64,000 nucleotides of DNA from Candidatus Obscuribacterales bacterium. GTDB taxonomy: Bacteria > Cyanobacteriota > Vampirovibrionia > Obscuribacterales > Obscuribacteraceae. Where the stretch lies: NCBI GenBank assembly GCA_019637435.1, contig JAHBVO010000005.1, positions 62,001 through 126,000 of the forward strand. Direction: 5' to 3'. The notes beneath the pieces are model-generated. The model saw only the letters and a program-made list of their open reading frames with translations, searched no databases and was not told the DNA's origin. The position numbers and the translations under genes are program-made. This document shows, piece after piece, positions 7,834 through 16,332 of the stretch (position 1 is its first letter; the number at the start of each line of letters is the position of its first letter).

Positions 7834-8931
7834 ATGCGGATTGTAGTATTCGGTGGCGGCATGCAGGGGCGAGTGATTGCCAGAAATCTGGCAGCACGAG
7901 ACGAAAAGCCGGAAGTAATAATTGCGGATTTGAACGAAGTCGCCGGTCTTGAGTCTACTATCAAGTCCGTCAAAGCAAATGTATTGAATAAAGAAGAAGT
8001 GGGCAATGTTCTTAAAAGCGCCGATGCTGCAGTTCTTGCGGTTCCAAGTAGTATCGCCCATGATGCGCTTCGAAATTTGATCGAAACGGGTGTCGCCATT
8101 GTCGATGTCAGTTTCACGCCGGACCCGCCCCTCAGTCTGAATGCCGAAGCGGTTAAGAGTGGCTCGTGCGTTGTTGTCGATTGCGGAGTGGCGCCGGGTC
8201 TGAGCCACCTGCTCGTAGGAAGAGCCTACGCAGAACTTGGTGGTCTCGACAAAGTTCGCATACTGGTTGGAGGAATGGCACAGAATCCGCCACCGGTTTT
8301 CCATCATGCCGTGTATTTCAATGCTTCTGATTTGCTCGCCGAATACGTCCGTCCAGCGCGCGCCCGCATAAGTGGGAAAGACATTGCCCCCAACCCATTT
8401 GATGCCCCGATCGAGCAACATCAGGACCATGAGGCAGGAAGACTCGATGCATTCCTCAGTGACGGTCTGCGTTCGCTGCTCGACTCTTATCCGGATGTTC
8501 CTGATATGGTAGAGCGCACCTTGCGACTCGATGGACACATGGAAACGATGCGCCGATTGAATGAACTTGGGTTGTTCGATGACGACAGCATACACGCGAC
8601 CGCTAAGAAGCTTGGAAGCAAATACTCTGCCGATAAGTATCCGGACTTCCTCCTGATGGTTGTAGAGGCGACTCGTGGTAACAAGACGCTTGCCTGGCGC
8701 CTGATGGATCGCGCGACCAATTGCGAATCTGCAATGAGTAGAACGACTGGCTACACCACTGCGGCTATGGCGATGGTATTAGCTAAAAAGCAATTTGCCA
8801 AGCCCGGCGTTTTTGCACCTGAGAAAGTCGGAGAGGAAACAGGAATCGCGCAGATCATAGTTGACGACCTCAAGGAGCGTGGTGTTAAAACCGAAGCAGT
8901 GGAAGCAACTCTGGGAGCACCGACTCGCTGA
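7834..8931 (+). CDS. Saccharopine dehydrogenase-like NAD(P)-dependent oxidoreductase
   Basis: 365 residues. The Rossmann fold opens with IVVFGGGMQGRVIARNLA, the second strand ends in an acidic residue (VIIADLN, suggesting NAD preference), and the family motifs AVPSSIAHDAL, VAIVDVSFTPD and VVVDCGVAPGLSHLLVG follow. These match the saccharopine/lysine dehydrogenase family. Substrate is unclear: lysine or a related amino acid is likely. Start ATG 7834 has AGAGGGAG at good spacing. It is a single gene between two TPR genes. Confidence 0.85.
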   Translation: MRIVVFGGGMQGRVIARNLAARDEKPEVIIADLNEVAGLESTIKSVKANVLNKEEVGNVLKSADAAVLAVPSSIAHDALRNLIETGVAIVDVSFTPDPPLSLNAEAVKSGSCVVVDCGVAPGLSHLLVGRAYAELGGLDKVRILVGGMAQNPPPVFHHAVYFNASDLLAEYVRPARARISGKDIAPNPFDAPIEQHQDHEAGRLDAFLSDGLRSLLDSYPDVPDMVERTLRLDGHMETMRRLNELGLFDDDSIHATAKKLGSKYSADKYPDFLLMVVEATRGNKTLAWRLMDRATNCESAMSRTTGYTTAAMAMVLAKKQFAKPGVFAPEKVGEETGIAQIIVDDLKERGVKTEAVEATLGAPTR

Positions 8932-8947
8932 CGGCAGCTTTCGACGT

Positions 8948-9628
8948 TCAATCAGTCTGCAGTTTACGTTGATTGGAATCGGCACCTTGATAATCGCGCT
9001 TTAAAAAGGCACGATTGTTCTTAATCACTGATACCAGTGACGGTGAATGTTTTTCATCAGATACGGAGTAGGCGAGAAGGAAAACCTGGCGACTGCGTTC
9101 CAGTAATTTGTCTCGCTCTCGAGCGTCTTTCTGTAAATTTGCCTGCAGATAGAGTGAAACTGCAAGATTATTGGCATCCCTTACAACTCTGGAATCGGTT
9201 TTGTCCAGCCGGTTTATCTCGTAGCTCAAAATTGACTCGAAGCATTCGCTGGCATGCTTGAAAGTCCCCTGCGATTGGTAGATTTCAGCCAGCATTAGCG
9301 CGTCCGAGACAAACCGCGGATTATAGTTTGTCAATTCTGCCTGCGCGTTGAATGCCCAGAACGGAAACATGACTTTGCTAGCCTCATGAGTCTTGCCTTC
9401 CAGCCACAGGGCATTGGCAAACTTTCTGAGCAGTTCCGGATCTGACTTGAGACAGGCGCCTTTGCCACCGGCTTTGGTGACTTGCGATTGCAGTGAACTC
9501 TCTTGTTTTTCTAGTCGTTCCCAGTGATTCTGAGAGGAAACATTGTTGTTCGCGGTGAGCAGACTCTGAATAGTTGCCACAGAAAGCAGTGACAGCGCAA
9601 TAATCGTAGATGGTCGGGGCAGCCTCAA
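8948..9628 (-). CDS. Secreted or membrane-anchored TPR-like protein
   Basis: 226 residues. An N-terminal hydrophobic segment (TIIALSLLSVATIQSLLTA) serves as signal peptide or anchor. The rest is helical with TPR-like pairs, such as LMLAEIYQSQGTFKHASECFESIL and LLRKFANALWLEGKTHEASKVM. The start is TTG 9628 with AGGAG seven bases upstream. It is convergent with the dehydrogenase gene, with only 16 bp between the two stops. Confidence 0.75.
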   Translation of the reverse strand: MRLPRPSTIIALSLLSVATIQSLLTANNNVSSQNHWERLEKQESSLQSQVTKAGGKGACLKSDPELLRKFANALWLEGKTHEASKVMFPFWAFNAQAELTNYNPRFVSDALMLAEIYQSQGTFKHASECFESILSYEINRLDKTDSRVVRDANNLAVSLYLQANLQKDARERDKLLERSRQVFLLAYSVSDEKHSPSLVSVIKNNRAFLKRDYQGADSNQRKLQTD

Positions 9629-9803
9629 ATTTACGCTCCTGATAGCGTGGGTTGCTCCCTTTAGTTTACCCGGTCGCGGAAGATCTAACTGTGATAGGCT
9701 TATGTTGCGTTATCTCTTGTTAATGCAGATCATTCGATTAAGCCTCGTCGGGAGATAAATGACGCTTCGAAAATGCAACATCTGACAAGTAGGGCTATCA
9801 GAA

Positions 9804-10454
9804 ATGAGTCGCGGCGACGACGATTTGAACAATGCTAGATCGCAAACCGATATCGATTTACGATCGAGCGATGCCCCGGAATGTTTGCCAGCGAAGGATC
9901 CGGGGACTCGGCGTTTCTTTGAAGTTCTGCAGACAATCGCCACGATTATTTTCCTGGTAGTCACGGCGTTTTGGTTGACACCTGACAAGGCACCGAGTGC
10001 GGTGCTGAAGCAGGTCATCGTCAATCCTATAAAAACGTTTTGGTTGTTCTGGGGATTGGAACAGAATTGGGCTTTGTTTTCGCCGATTATCAAGGATATC
10101 AACTACCACACGGTTGGCATCATCACCAGACAAGACGGCTCCAATGAGATCTGGGAAGCGCCGCGCATGGACAAGCTAGACCTGCTGGAACGGTTTCGAC
10201 AGGAAAAATACAGAAAATGGAGTATAGACAGTCTTCCGTGGCCGGACCACAAAGAATTCTGGCCTTATATCGCACGCTATGTGGGAAGGCAAAAGTATAG
10301 AGCGGACAATCCGCCGGCTAAATTTACGCTCCTCTTATTCTGGACTAAGATACCGCCGCCATTGACCTCATTCACAAGCCGAGGAAAACTGCCTCCACAC
10401 ACCAGTTGCAATAACGTATTTACTTACGAATACTCCGCGGAGGACTTCCGCTGA
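9804..10454 (+). CDS. Membrane protein, probable partner of the HTTM protein; carries an in-frame palindromic element
   Basis: 216 residues with one N-terminal transmembrane helix (TIATIIFLVVTAFWL) and an extracytoplasmic domain containing KTFWLFWGLEQNWALFSPI. That W/F-rich pattern is common in small proteins encoded beside HTTM genes (DUF5819-like); this assignment is tentative. Residues 12-22 (RSQTDIDLRSS) are encoded by one copy of the GATATC palindrome at 9838-9865. Its stop overlaps the start of the next gene (TGATG), so the two are coupled. Confidence 0.75.
   Translation: MSRGDDDLNNARSQTDIDLRSSDAPECLPAKDPGTRRFFEVLQTIATIIFLVVTAFWLTPDKAPSAVLKQVIVNPIKTFWLFWGLEQNWALFSPIIKDINYHTVGIITRQDGSNEIWEAPRMDKLDLLERFRQEKYRKWSIDSLPWPDHKEFWPYIARYVGRQKYRADNPPAKFTLLLFWTKIPPPLTSFTSRGKLPPHTSCNNVFTYEYSAEDFR
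9838..9865. repeat. Palindromic GATATC element, single copy within a CDS (IV)
   Basis: A single 28-bp copy bounded by GATC at both ends with core CCGATATCGA. It lies inside the gene starting at 9804, in the reading frame where the usual TAA of GATCGTAAA would be a stop codon; here the T is C (CAA), which keeps the frame open. Confidence 0.92.
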
Positions 10455-11395
10455 TGCTGAAGAGCATGTGGAACTTGTGGCGCGGCTTCTGGTTTGAGCC
10501 GCAACCGATGACTACCCTTGCACTTTACAGAATCTGTTTTGGAATTCTGATCTTGCAAACCTATGTGATTCATATTGGATTCGACTTTTTAAACTGGTAC
10601 GGACCGAACGCTATTATTCCGATCGAGTCGGTAAGACAGTTTTTCTGGTGGAATGAGCCTCGTTTTGATTTGCTCCTTCTTCTTCCTCAGACCGATGCCT
10701 GGTACGTGGCGTTTTATGTTTCGTTCGTAATTGCCATCGCATGCGCGACCGTAGGGTTATGCACCAGAGTAAGTATGGCGTACGTCTGCATGAGCTTAAT
10801 AAGCCTGCACCATCATGATCCATTTAACATCAATGGCGGTGACACCTTTCTGCGCTTAACCAGCATTTTTCTGGCATTCTCACACTGCGGTGAAGCCTGG
10901 TCTCTCGACAATTTGATTAAACGAAAACGGGGAATCGCAATTCAACAATTACATAACCCGTGGGCTTGGCGAATGATTCAAGTTCAGCTTGCAATCGCCT
11001 ATTGCGATACGTTTTGGTGCAAGATCGTCGGGCCGCAGTGGTTGGATGGCACCGCTGTTTACTACGCCACCCGGCTAGAAGATATGTACAGATTCGAGCT
11101 TCCTTTTCTTTTCGACAATCTCTGGTTCTGCAAACTTTTGTCCTGGTACACGTTAGTAATCGAGTTCGCGATGTGGACCTTCGTGTGGTTCCGAGAGACT
11201 AGATACTACATTCTCATCGGCACGCTCTTTCTTCACCTGGGAATAGACGTAGCAATCAATTTGCCCGTGTTCGAGTGGGCATTTATCGCTGGTCTGGCAG
11301 CGTTTATCTATCCAGACGATCTTGACCAGATCAAAACTTGGTTAATCACCACGGTCAGGTCGCGGATAAAACCGCGCCCGAACATGACTGCATAA
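10454..11395 (+). CDS. HTTM-domain membrane protein (vitamin K-dependent gamma-carboxylase-like)
   Basis: 313 residues with about six to eight membrane helices. The N-terminus (PMTTLALYRICFGILILQT) and the segments NWYGPNAIIP, LHHHDPFNINGGDTFLRL and AWRMIQVQLAIAYCDTFWCKIVGPQWLDGTA (shown here only as landmarks) are typical of the HTTM family, which includes the membrane half of gamma-glutamyl carboxylase. Bacterial members are mostly uncharacterised. It forms a two-gene coupled unit with the preceding membrane protein. Confidence 0.87.
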   Translation: MLKSMWNLWRGFWFEPQPMTTLALYRICFGILILQTYVIHIGFDFLNWYGPNAIIPIESVRQFFWWNEPRFDLLLLLPQTDAWYVAFYVSFVIAIACATVGLCTRVSMAYVCMSLISLHHHDPFNINGGDTFLRLTSIFLAFSHCGEAWSLDNLIKRKRGIAIQQLHNPWAWRMIQVQLAIAYCDTFWCKIVGPQWLDGTAVYYATRLEDMYRFELPFLFDNLWFCKLLSWYTLVIEFAMWTFVWFRETRYYILIGTLFLHLGIDVAINLPVFEWAFIAGLAAFIYPDDLDQIKTWLITTVRSRIKPRPNMTA

Positions 11396-11503
11396 TTTCC
11401 AGGAGCCCAACTTAAGTTATAGAAGCAAGCGGGTACGTTCACATTGCTGGAAATAAGGGAACATTAGTTATATCCACCATAGAATCAGAGGCACCAGGTA
11501 AGC

Positions 11504-12301
11504 ATGCGGGCTGCATCGAAGGCTGATGTAATCAAGAAACACTTCAGTTTGCTTTGCGAGCTAAGAAAAAAGTACAGGATAGAAGTGGTTACTGATGAGG
11601 CTCTGAGTGATCCGGTCATTAGCTACAAAATATCGGATGTTTATGGGTCGACTCGGTACCTGGAGTTCCTTAGTAATGAATTGGCGATTTATCCGATCTC
11701 AATCTTTACGCGACTGCAGCTAGATCGGATAGTCTTATGCAGCGATCTGCAGAAACACGATAAGCCGGTATCGGGCTGTGCAAGTATGTCTCTGTTTCCG
11801 GATAATCTGGCGCTGCGAATGTTTTTTTGGAAAAACACAGTTTATCTTGATATCAAATATGATGGCACCATCGACGGACTCGTTACCATTCATCATGAGC
11901 TATTTCATGCCATCGAGTCCCACGACGACAGCTGGCCAAAATATGTAGATGTTGATTGGAACAAGCTCAATCCGGCGAAGTTTCAGTACAGATCGGAGAT
12001 GTTGGCGAGTGACTGCAGTCCATCGCTCGATTTCGAAGGCTTTTTGACTGACTACTCGATGCAGTCAGTTCGCGAAGACAAAGCGGAACTCTTCAGTCAC
12101 ATGATAGTGAATTTGCCGCGACTGGAGACGCTCGCGAAAAAGGATCAGATACTCGCGCATAAGATTTTGCGACTAAAGAAGATACTGGCCAAATTTAGTC
12201 CGGATTTTGATGAGCAATTTTGGACGACAAGACAAGAGGGCGCAGTAAAGGGTTCGCTCAAGGCGGAGTATGAAGACCTCTTACTGCCACGCTTGCGTTA
12301 A
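11504..12301 (+). CDS. Putative zinc metallopeptidase (HExxH)
   Basis: 265 residues with no family I can name. The zinc-binding motif HHELFHAIE (HELFH) lies near residue 130. A downstream REDKAELFSHMI, about residue 188, could supply a glutamate ligand as in gluzincins. No signal peptide is visible, so a cytoplasmic location is likely. The middle region (NTVYLDIKYDG) looks like the beta strand that usually precedes the active-site helix. It stands alone between the HTTM pair and the MerC-like gene. Confidence 0.65.
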   Translation: MRAASKADVIKKHFSLLCELRKKYRIEVVTDEALSDPVISYKISDVYGSTRYLEFLSNELAIYPISIFTRLQLDRIVLCSDLQKHDKPVSGCASMSLFPDNLALRMFFWKNTVYLDIKYDGTIDGLVTIHHELFHAIESHDDSWPKYVDVDWNKLNPAKFQYRSEMLASDCSPSLDFEGFLTDYSMQSVREDKAELFSHMIVNLPRLETLAKKDQILAHKILRLKKILAKFSPDFDEQFWTTRQEGAVKGSLKAEYEDLLLPRLR

Positions 12302-12579
12302 AAGGGTTCTTCGAATGCTGCGTCATTACTCGATGATTGATGCGGTCATTCTAAATGTGATTGTGCTTGCCCAAATTTCATGATTTCCGTCTCATATTAG
12401 CGCTTAGCATCTTGAATTATTTGAGCTCTCTAATCCAGACCCTGGCTGTATTAACGGAGATTTACTTTTGTGGTTGTCAGAAAGTATTTTGGATAACATT
12501 TCAAGCGTAGCTATGAATGCCCGTTAATGATAATCTTACATTCATCGGCAATATTCATTCATAAACGGCGGTCAGCGGC
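12302..12579 (+). promoter_or_regulatory. Leader region of the MerC-like gene, possible metal-regulator half-sites
   Basis: 278 bp without a gene. TGATAAT at about 12527-12533 and the imperfect dyad AATGATAATCTTACATT are reminiscent of Fur/Zur-type boxes, which would suit the metal-binding product downstream. The match is partial and was judged by eye. Confidence 0.25.
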
Positions 12580-13371
12580 ATGGCATCTAGCATTGGCTCG
12601 CACAGAAACGTGCGATGGAAACGCGTACTCGATTTTTTGGCTGTGGCGGGACCCATTATTTGTTTGATCGACTGCGTTGTATTGCCTGTAGCGAGCGCGT
12701 TGTTGCCTTTTCTGGGCATGACGGAATTCGGTCATGGAATAAATGACCAGCAATTGTTTTTGCTTATCATCGCCATATGCGGGCCGATAATTATTCCAGG
12801 CTATCTCAAGCACCGAAACAAGCGCGTTCTAACTATGTTCGCAGTCGCAATCAGTATGATGTTTGTTGTCAATTTTGTTGATTTAATTGCTGACGAAACC
12901 GCTCACGCTGTAATTTCTCTGAGCGCCGCCTGTTTGCTAATCAAAGCTAACAGAGACAATAAGAAACTGCTCTCGTGTGCATGTTCGATGCATCACCATG
13001 GCGCAAATCATCAAACTCCGGCAGCGCAGGCGAGTGAAGCATTCAGTCAACTGCTCCATGTGCAAGGTGAGCATATCCATTCTGATGCATGTTCAGGTGA
13101 ACATGCTCACTCCAGTCCCGAGAACTTGGTTCATACGGCGCGCACACTTCATTCACTTCATTCCCGGTCGCACACCTCCGACGGAGAACAGCACCTTGAG
13201 CACGATCACGCTGCCTGTCTGCATGAGGTCGTGGTACAACTAGATCGGCAAAATCACGGACTCGACCCAAATCATTTTGAGCCAAGAAACAATCTCAATT
13301 TTGAGCCGGTAGTCGGAGTAGAAGCACTACAGGCGGTGCAAGCTTCTCACACCGCAAGTTGCTGCGGCTAA
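12580..13371 (+). CDS. MerC-domain membrane protein with histidine-rich tail
   Basis: 263 residues. The first ~130 form a MerC-like membrane domain of four helices, opening with DFLAVAGPIICLIDCVVLPV; the cysteine in the first helix is the usual metal-relay residue. The remaining half is soluble and rich in His and Cys (CACSMHHHG, GEHIHSDACSGEHAHS, EHDHAACLHE, and a final SCCG), which should bind Zn, Cu or Hg. Transport or buffering of a soft or transition metal at the inner membrane is inferred. Confidence 0.8.
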   Translation: MASSIGSHRNVRWKRVLDFLAVAGPIICLIDCVVLPVASALLPFLGMTEFGHGINDQQLFLLIIAICGPIIIPGYLKHRNKRVLTMFAVAISMMFVVNFVDLIADETAHAVISLSAACLLIKANRDNKKLLSCACSMHHHGANHQTPAAQASEAFSQLLHVQGEHIHSDACSGEHAHSSPENLVHTARTLHSLHSRSHTSDGEQHLEHDHAACLHEVVVQLDRQNHGLDPNHFEPRNNLNFEPVVGVEALQAVQASHTASCCG

Positions 13372-13431
13372 TCGGCCAATTATCTTCGAGTCTCCACGCC
13401 ATGCGTCCATTTGAGAGTCTCAGGTTCTGCT

Positions 13432-14535
13432 CTAAGCTACCGCAGACGCTTTGCGATTGACCACAGTCAAAACTTGTGGGGACACATAGCTTCTTATGTC
13501 GCTATCTGTAACTGGCGGTGACGCTAGTATTTTGTGCAGCAGTTTTCCCTGGGACCAATATTCTCGGTCATTACAGATCCAGTGCAGCGCAATGTAGAGC
13601 TGAGATGCTTTCTGGCTGATTCCGCCAAACACCTCCAGGATGAAACTCAAGATCGATTTTCTTAAGTTCGGATCTAAATCTGCGCCAATTGCTTTGGCTT
13701 TTGGAATCGAGTTAGGATGTCGGTAAAGATAATCGAGTCTGCGAGCCACCAAACCAACGACCTCCAAAGTGGATTGCTTGATTGCCACATCCATGCTCCA
13801 TTCGTCCTTAAACCGCGCACAAAGATCATCGAAGTAGCAAGGGTTCTCGGCGATAGTCGCAAAAATCTCCAGGTGCTGAGTTGTCAGCTCCGCCAACTCC
13901 TTTTCCAAAATTTCGGGAAACTCGTAAGAGAAAACTTCTCCTGTGCTTTCAATCGTAATTTGCTTTGTGATCGTCTTTGGCGGAATTGTTTCTTCCGGTG
14001 AAGGCTCTTGTTGCTCTGCTTTCGGATGCGCGCGCGCGGGTGTTTCGGAACTTCTTCGAGCTATCGCTTTTTCGATTTCCGTACAATGGACCAGCTTCAG
14101 CTCGTCCTCGCTAGGAAACGACTGGACAATTACAAAGGCGCACTTCTTTAACATGTTAAGGCTCGTTGAATAAGCCACAGTGGAATGTCGGCTGAACTCG
14201 CTTGCGCTGAATTGCAGCCCTTCTTCAAGCAAAGTGACAAGGAAGAGATATTCAAGCGTAGAGGCTCTTCGTGTGTCTTCCAAAAACGTGCCGGTAGTGA
14301 AAGACTGTTTTCGGCCACAACTGAGACATAGAATTTTCCGTTTGTTGTCGCAACGTACAAATGTCTGCTTGAAACAATTCAAGCAGCGCAGAATCTGTTT
14401 GTCTGTCAGCATCTTGTACAAATAGGCCTCTCCAGACTCTATGCTCACAAATGTTTTGTCGAACGATTTGCGCCTCAATGCGATCAATTTTTCGTTGTCG
14501 GATATTTCGCTTGGTTTCTTTGATTTGTTTTTCAT
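13432..14535 (-). CDS. IS1595/ISXO2-like transposase relic, probably domesticated
   Basis: About 367 residues. The N-terminus has a zinc ribbon (CLNC...CLSCG) followed by FTTGTFLEDTR and a helical segment (FSASEFSRHSTVAYSTSLNM), which closely follows the DNA-binding part of IS1595-family transposases. The far C-terminus has GGISQKASQLYIALHW, like the end of the same family. Between them there is a Pro/Glu-rich linker and a different helical region, with no recognisable DDE/DDN catalytic triad. No terminal inverted repeats are seen. ATG 14535 is preferred to TTG 14559. Function unknown. Confidence 0.7.
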   Translation of the reverse strand: MKNKSKKPSEISDNEKLIALRRKSFDKTFVSIESGEAYLYKMLTDKQILRCLNCFKQTFVRCDNKRKILCLSCGRKQSFTTGTFLEDTRRASTLEYLFLVTLLEEGLQFSASEFSRHSTVAYSTSLNMLKKCAFVIVQSFPSEDELKLVHCTEIEKAIARRSSETPARAHPKAEQQEPSPEETIPPKTITKQITIESTGEVFSYEFPEILEKELAELTTQHLEIFATIAENPCYFDDLCARFKDEWSMDVAIKQSTLEVVGLVARRLDYLYRHPNSIPKAKAIGADLDPNLRKSILSFILEVFGGISQKASQLYIALHWICNDREYWSQGKLLHKILASPPVTDSDIRSYVSPQVLTVVNRKASAVA

Positions 14536-14698
14536 AGTCGGAACCAGGACGGTGAACAAAACGGTTATAAAGGATTTTGATCGCGTCGTGAAGTAGCAAA
14601 ACCCGCCATTTCATGCGGGTCTTGACGGTCGCCTTACGCAAAAGGGGGATTGACTGTCAAGCTTTCAGAAAGATTTAATCGAACGTCGAAGTCATGGT

Positions 14699-14795
14699 TG
14701 ATCGTAATCCGATATCGGAAGTAGAAGTCGAAAAACATAGACCGATATCGAATTGAAAAAATGAAATTCTCAATCCGATATCGGAGTACGATTAA
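14699..14795. repeat. Palindromic GATATC array V (3 copies)
   Basis: Cores at 14709, 14742 and 14775, exactly 33 bp apart. The array sits in the 290-bp gap upstream of the IS1595-like gene and downstream of the sugar porter gene. The flanking arms are more diverged than the cores. Confidence 0.92.
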
Positions 14796-14826
14796 CTGAG
14801 ACTGGAACCGCTCAAGGGCAGAGCGT

Positions 14827-16161
14827 TCAGTGCATCCTCACCAAATCTTTTTCAAGCGCCTCGAGCGATTTCCCTTTCGTCTCAGGCATCAGCTTCCAAA
14901 CAAAAAGAATTTGCAGGAGCATCATGAACGCGAAAAATCCGAATACCGCAGGCTCGCCAGCGGCGGATACCACGACCGGGAATGAACCGGCGATTACGAA
15001 GTTCCAAAACCAGTGCGTGAATGAGCCGACCGACTGGCCATGGTTTCTTAATTGGTTTGGGAAAACTTCGGCCAAGAAAACCCACATGACGGCGCCCTGC
15101 GACATTGCAAAAGATGCGATGAAAGCAACCAATGCGATCAAGATGGCAATTTTGTCGAAGGACCCTGATGCGAAAATGATCGACATTCCTGACAGAGAGA
15201 AGAACAGACCGAAGGAGCCAATCCACATTAATGTTTTACGCCCGAATTTATCAATTGCCATCATGGCGCCGATAGTGGCAACCAGGTTTGTGACGCCTAT
15301 AGCAAGGAACGTGAGACCGAGAGCTTCCTTCGTCGGCATGCCTGTTTTCTCTAGTATTCTCGGTGCGTAGTAGATGAAAACGTTTATGCCTGTGAACTGA
15401 TTCAACGTCCCGAAAAAGAACGCGAGCATCGTGATGAATCGGTATTTCTTATCGAATAGTGTCCAGAACGATGCCTGTGATTCTGACTCGCTCAGAGTCT
15501 CTTTGATGTCTTGAATGATCACTTTGGGTTCTTCGGGATCCTTGTAGATCGTTTCAAGTGTTTTCAAAGCCTCCGCATCTCGCCCTTTGCTTACCAACCA
15601 GCGAGGACTTTCCGGGACAAAGAACAATAGCGCGACAAACAGGAACGACGGTATCATCATCGCTCCGAACATGTATCTCCAATTATCATCGAGTTTGCTC
15701 AGCGCTTCATTCGAAAAGTAAGCAACTAAAATTCCAATGACGATGTTTAGTTGCGCAACCCCGACTAGTCGTCCGCGAATCCTTGCCGGAGACATCTCCG
15801 CAATGAACATGGGCGAGAGAACGGAAGCCAGACCTACTCCAATGCCTCCGATAAAACGAGAAAGGACGAGAATGTTCCAGGTAGGCGCAAGTGCACAGCC
15901 AAGAGACGAGATGAAATATAGAATGCCGGTTATGAACAAGGAGTTTTTGCGACCGAGTGCACGCGCAGGAAAACCTGCGACGATAGCGCCGATGATCGTT
16001 CCAAGCAGGGCACTGCTTACCGTCCATCCCCATTCGGCATCGTTTAGTTTAAAATACGGCACCACAAACGGATCTGTACCGGAAATCACAGCTGTATCGA
16101 ATCCAAAGAGAAATCCACCCAGCGCTGCCACAAAGGTGATGAAGAATAGAATTGGTTTCAT
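14827..16161 (-). CDS. Sugar porter, major facilitator superfamily (XylE/GLUT-like)
   Basis: 444 residues with twelve predicted membrane helices. Sugar-porter signatures are clear: GFLFGFDTAVISG in helix 1, GRKNSLF after helix 2, the PESPRWLV motif before the central loop, NQFTGINVFIYYAP in helix 7, DKFGRKTLM, and the C-terminal PETKGKSLE. Members carry hexoses or pentoses, usually with protons, across the inner membrane. The exact sugar cannot be told. It diverges from the AddB-like gene and is apparently monocistronic. Confidence 0.92.
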   Translation of the reverse strand: MKPILFFITFVAALGGFLFGFDTAVISGTDPFVVPYFKLNDAEWGWTVSSALLGTIIGAIVAGFPARALGRKNSLFITGILYFISSLGCALAPTWNILVLSRFIGGIGVGLASVLSPMFIAEMSPARIRGRLVGVAQLNIVIGILVAYFSNEALSKLDDNWRYMFGAMMIPSFLFVALLFFVPESPRWLVSKGRDAEALKTLETIYKDPEEPKVIIQDIKETLSESESQASFWTLFDKKYRFITMLAFFFGTLNQFTGINVFIYYAPRILEKTGMPTKEALGLTFLAIGVTNLVATIGAMMAIDKFGRKTLMWIGSFGLFFSLSGMSIIFASGSFDKIAILIALVAFIASFAMSQGAVMWVFLAEVFPNQLRNHGQSVGSFTHWFWNFVIAGSFPVVVSAAGEPAVFGFFAFMMLLQILFVWKLMPETKGKSLEALEKDLVRMH

Positions 16162-16318
16162 TGAAGATTCTGTATGGGACTTGTCAGGGTTGCCATCGCC
16201 AAAGTTGGAGGCAAATCAGCCAGACAAGACTCCAGGTCGACCGGTCTGATCGCAGGACCTGACTTTAGCACGTTTTGGCAGCCGACGGTGTGGTCTGCAA
16301 GCCGATCGGCAATGACGG

Positions 16319-16324
16319 TATAAT
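16319..16324 (+). promoter_or_regulatory. Perfect TATAAT -10 element, 8 bp before the AddB-like start
   Basis: TATAAT ends eight bases before ATG 16333, so transcription from it would begin at or next to the start codon, giving a leaderless mRNA. No Shine-Dalgarno precedes that ATG. No good -35 hexamer is present at 17 bp. Confidence 0.5.
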
Positions 16325-16332
16325 CTCTCTCC

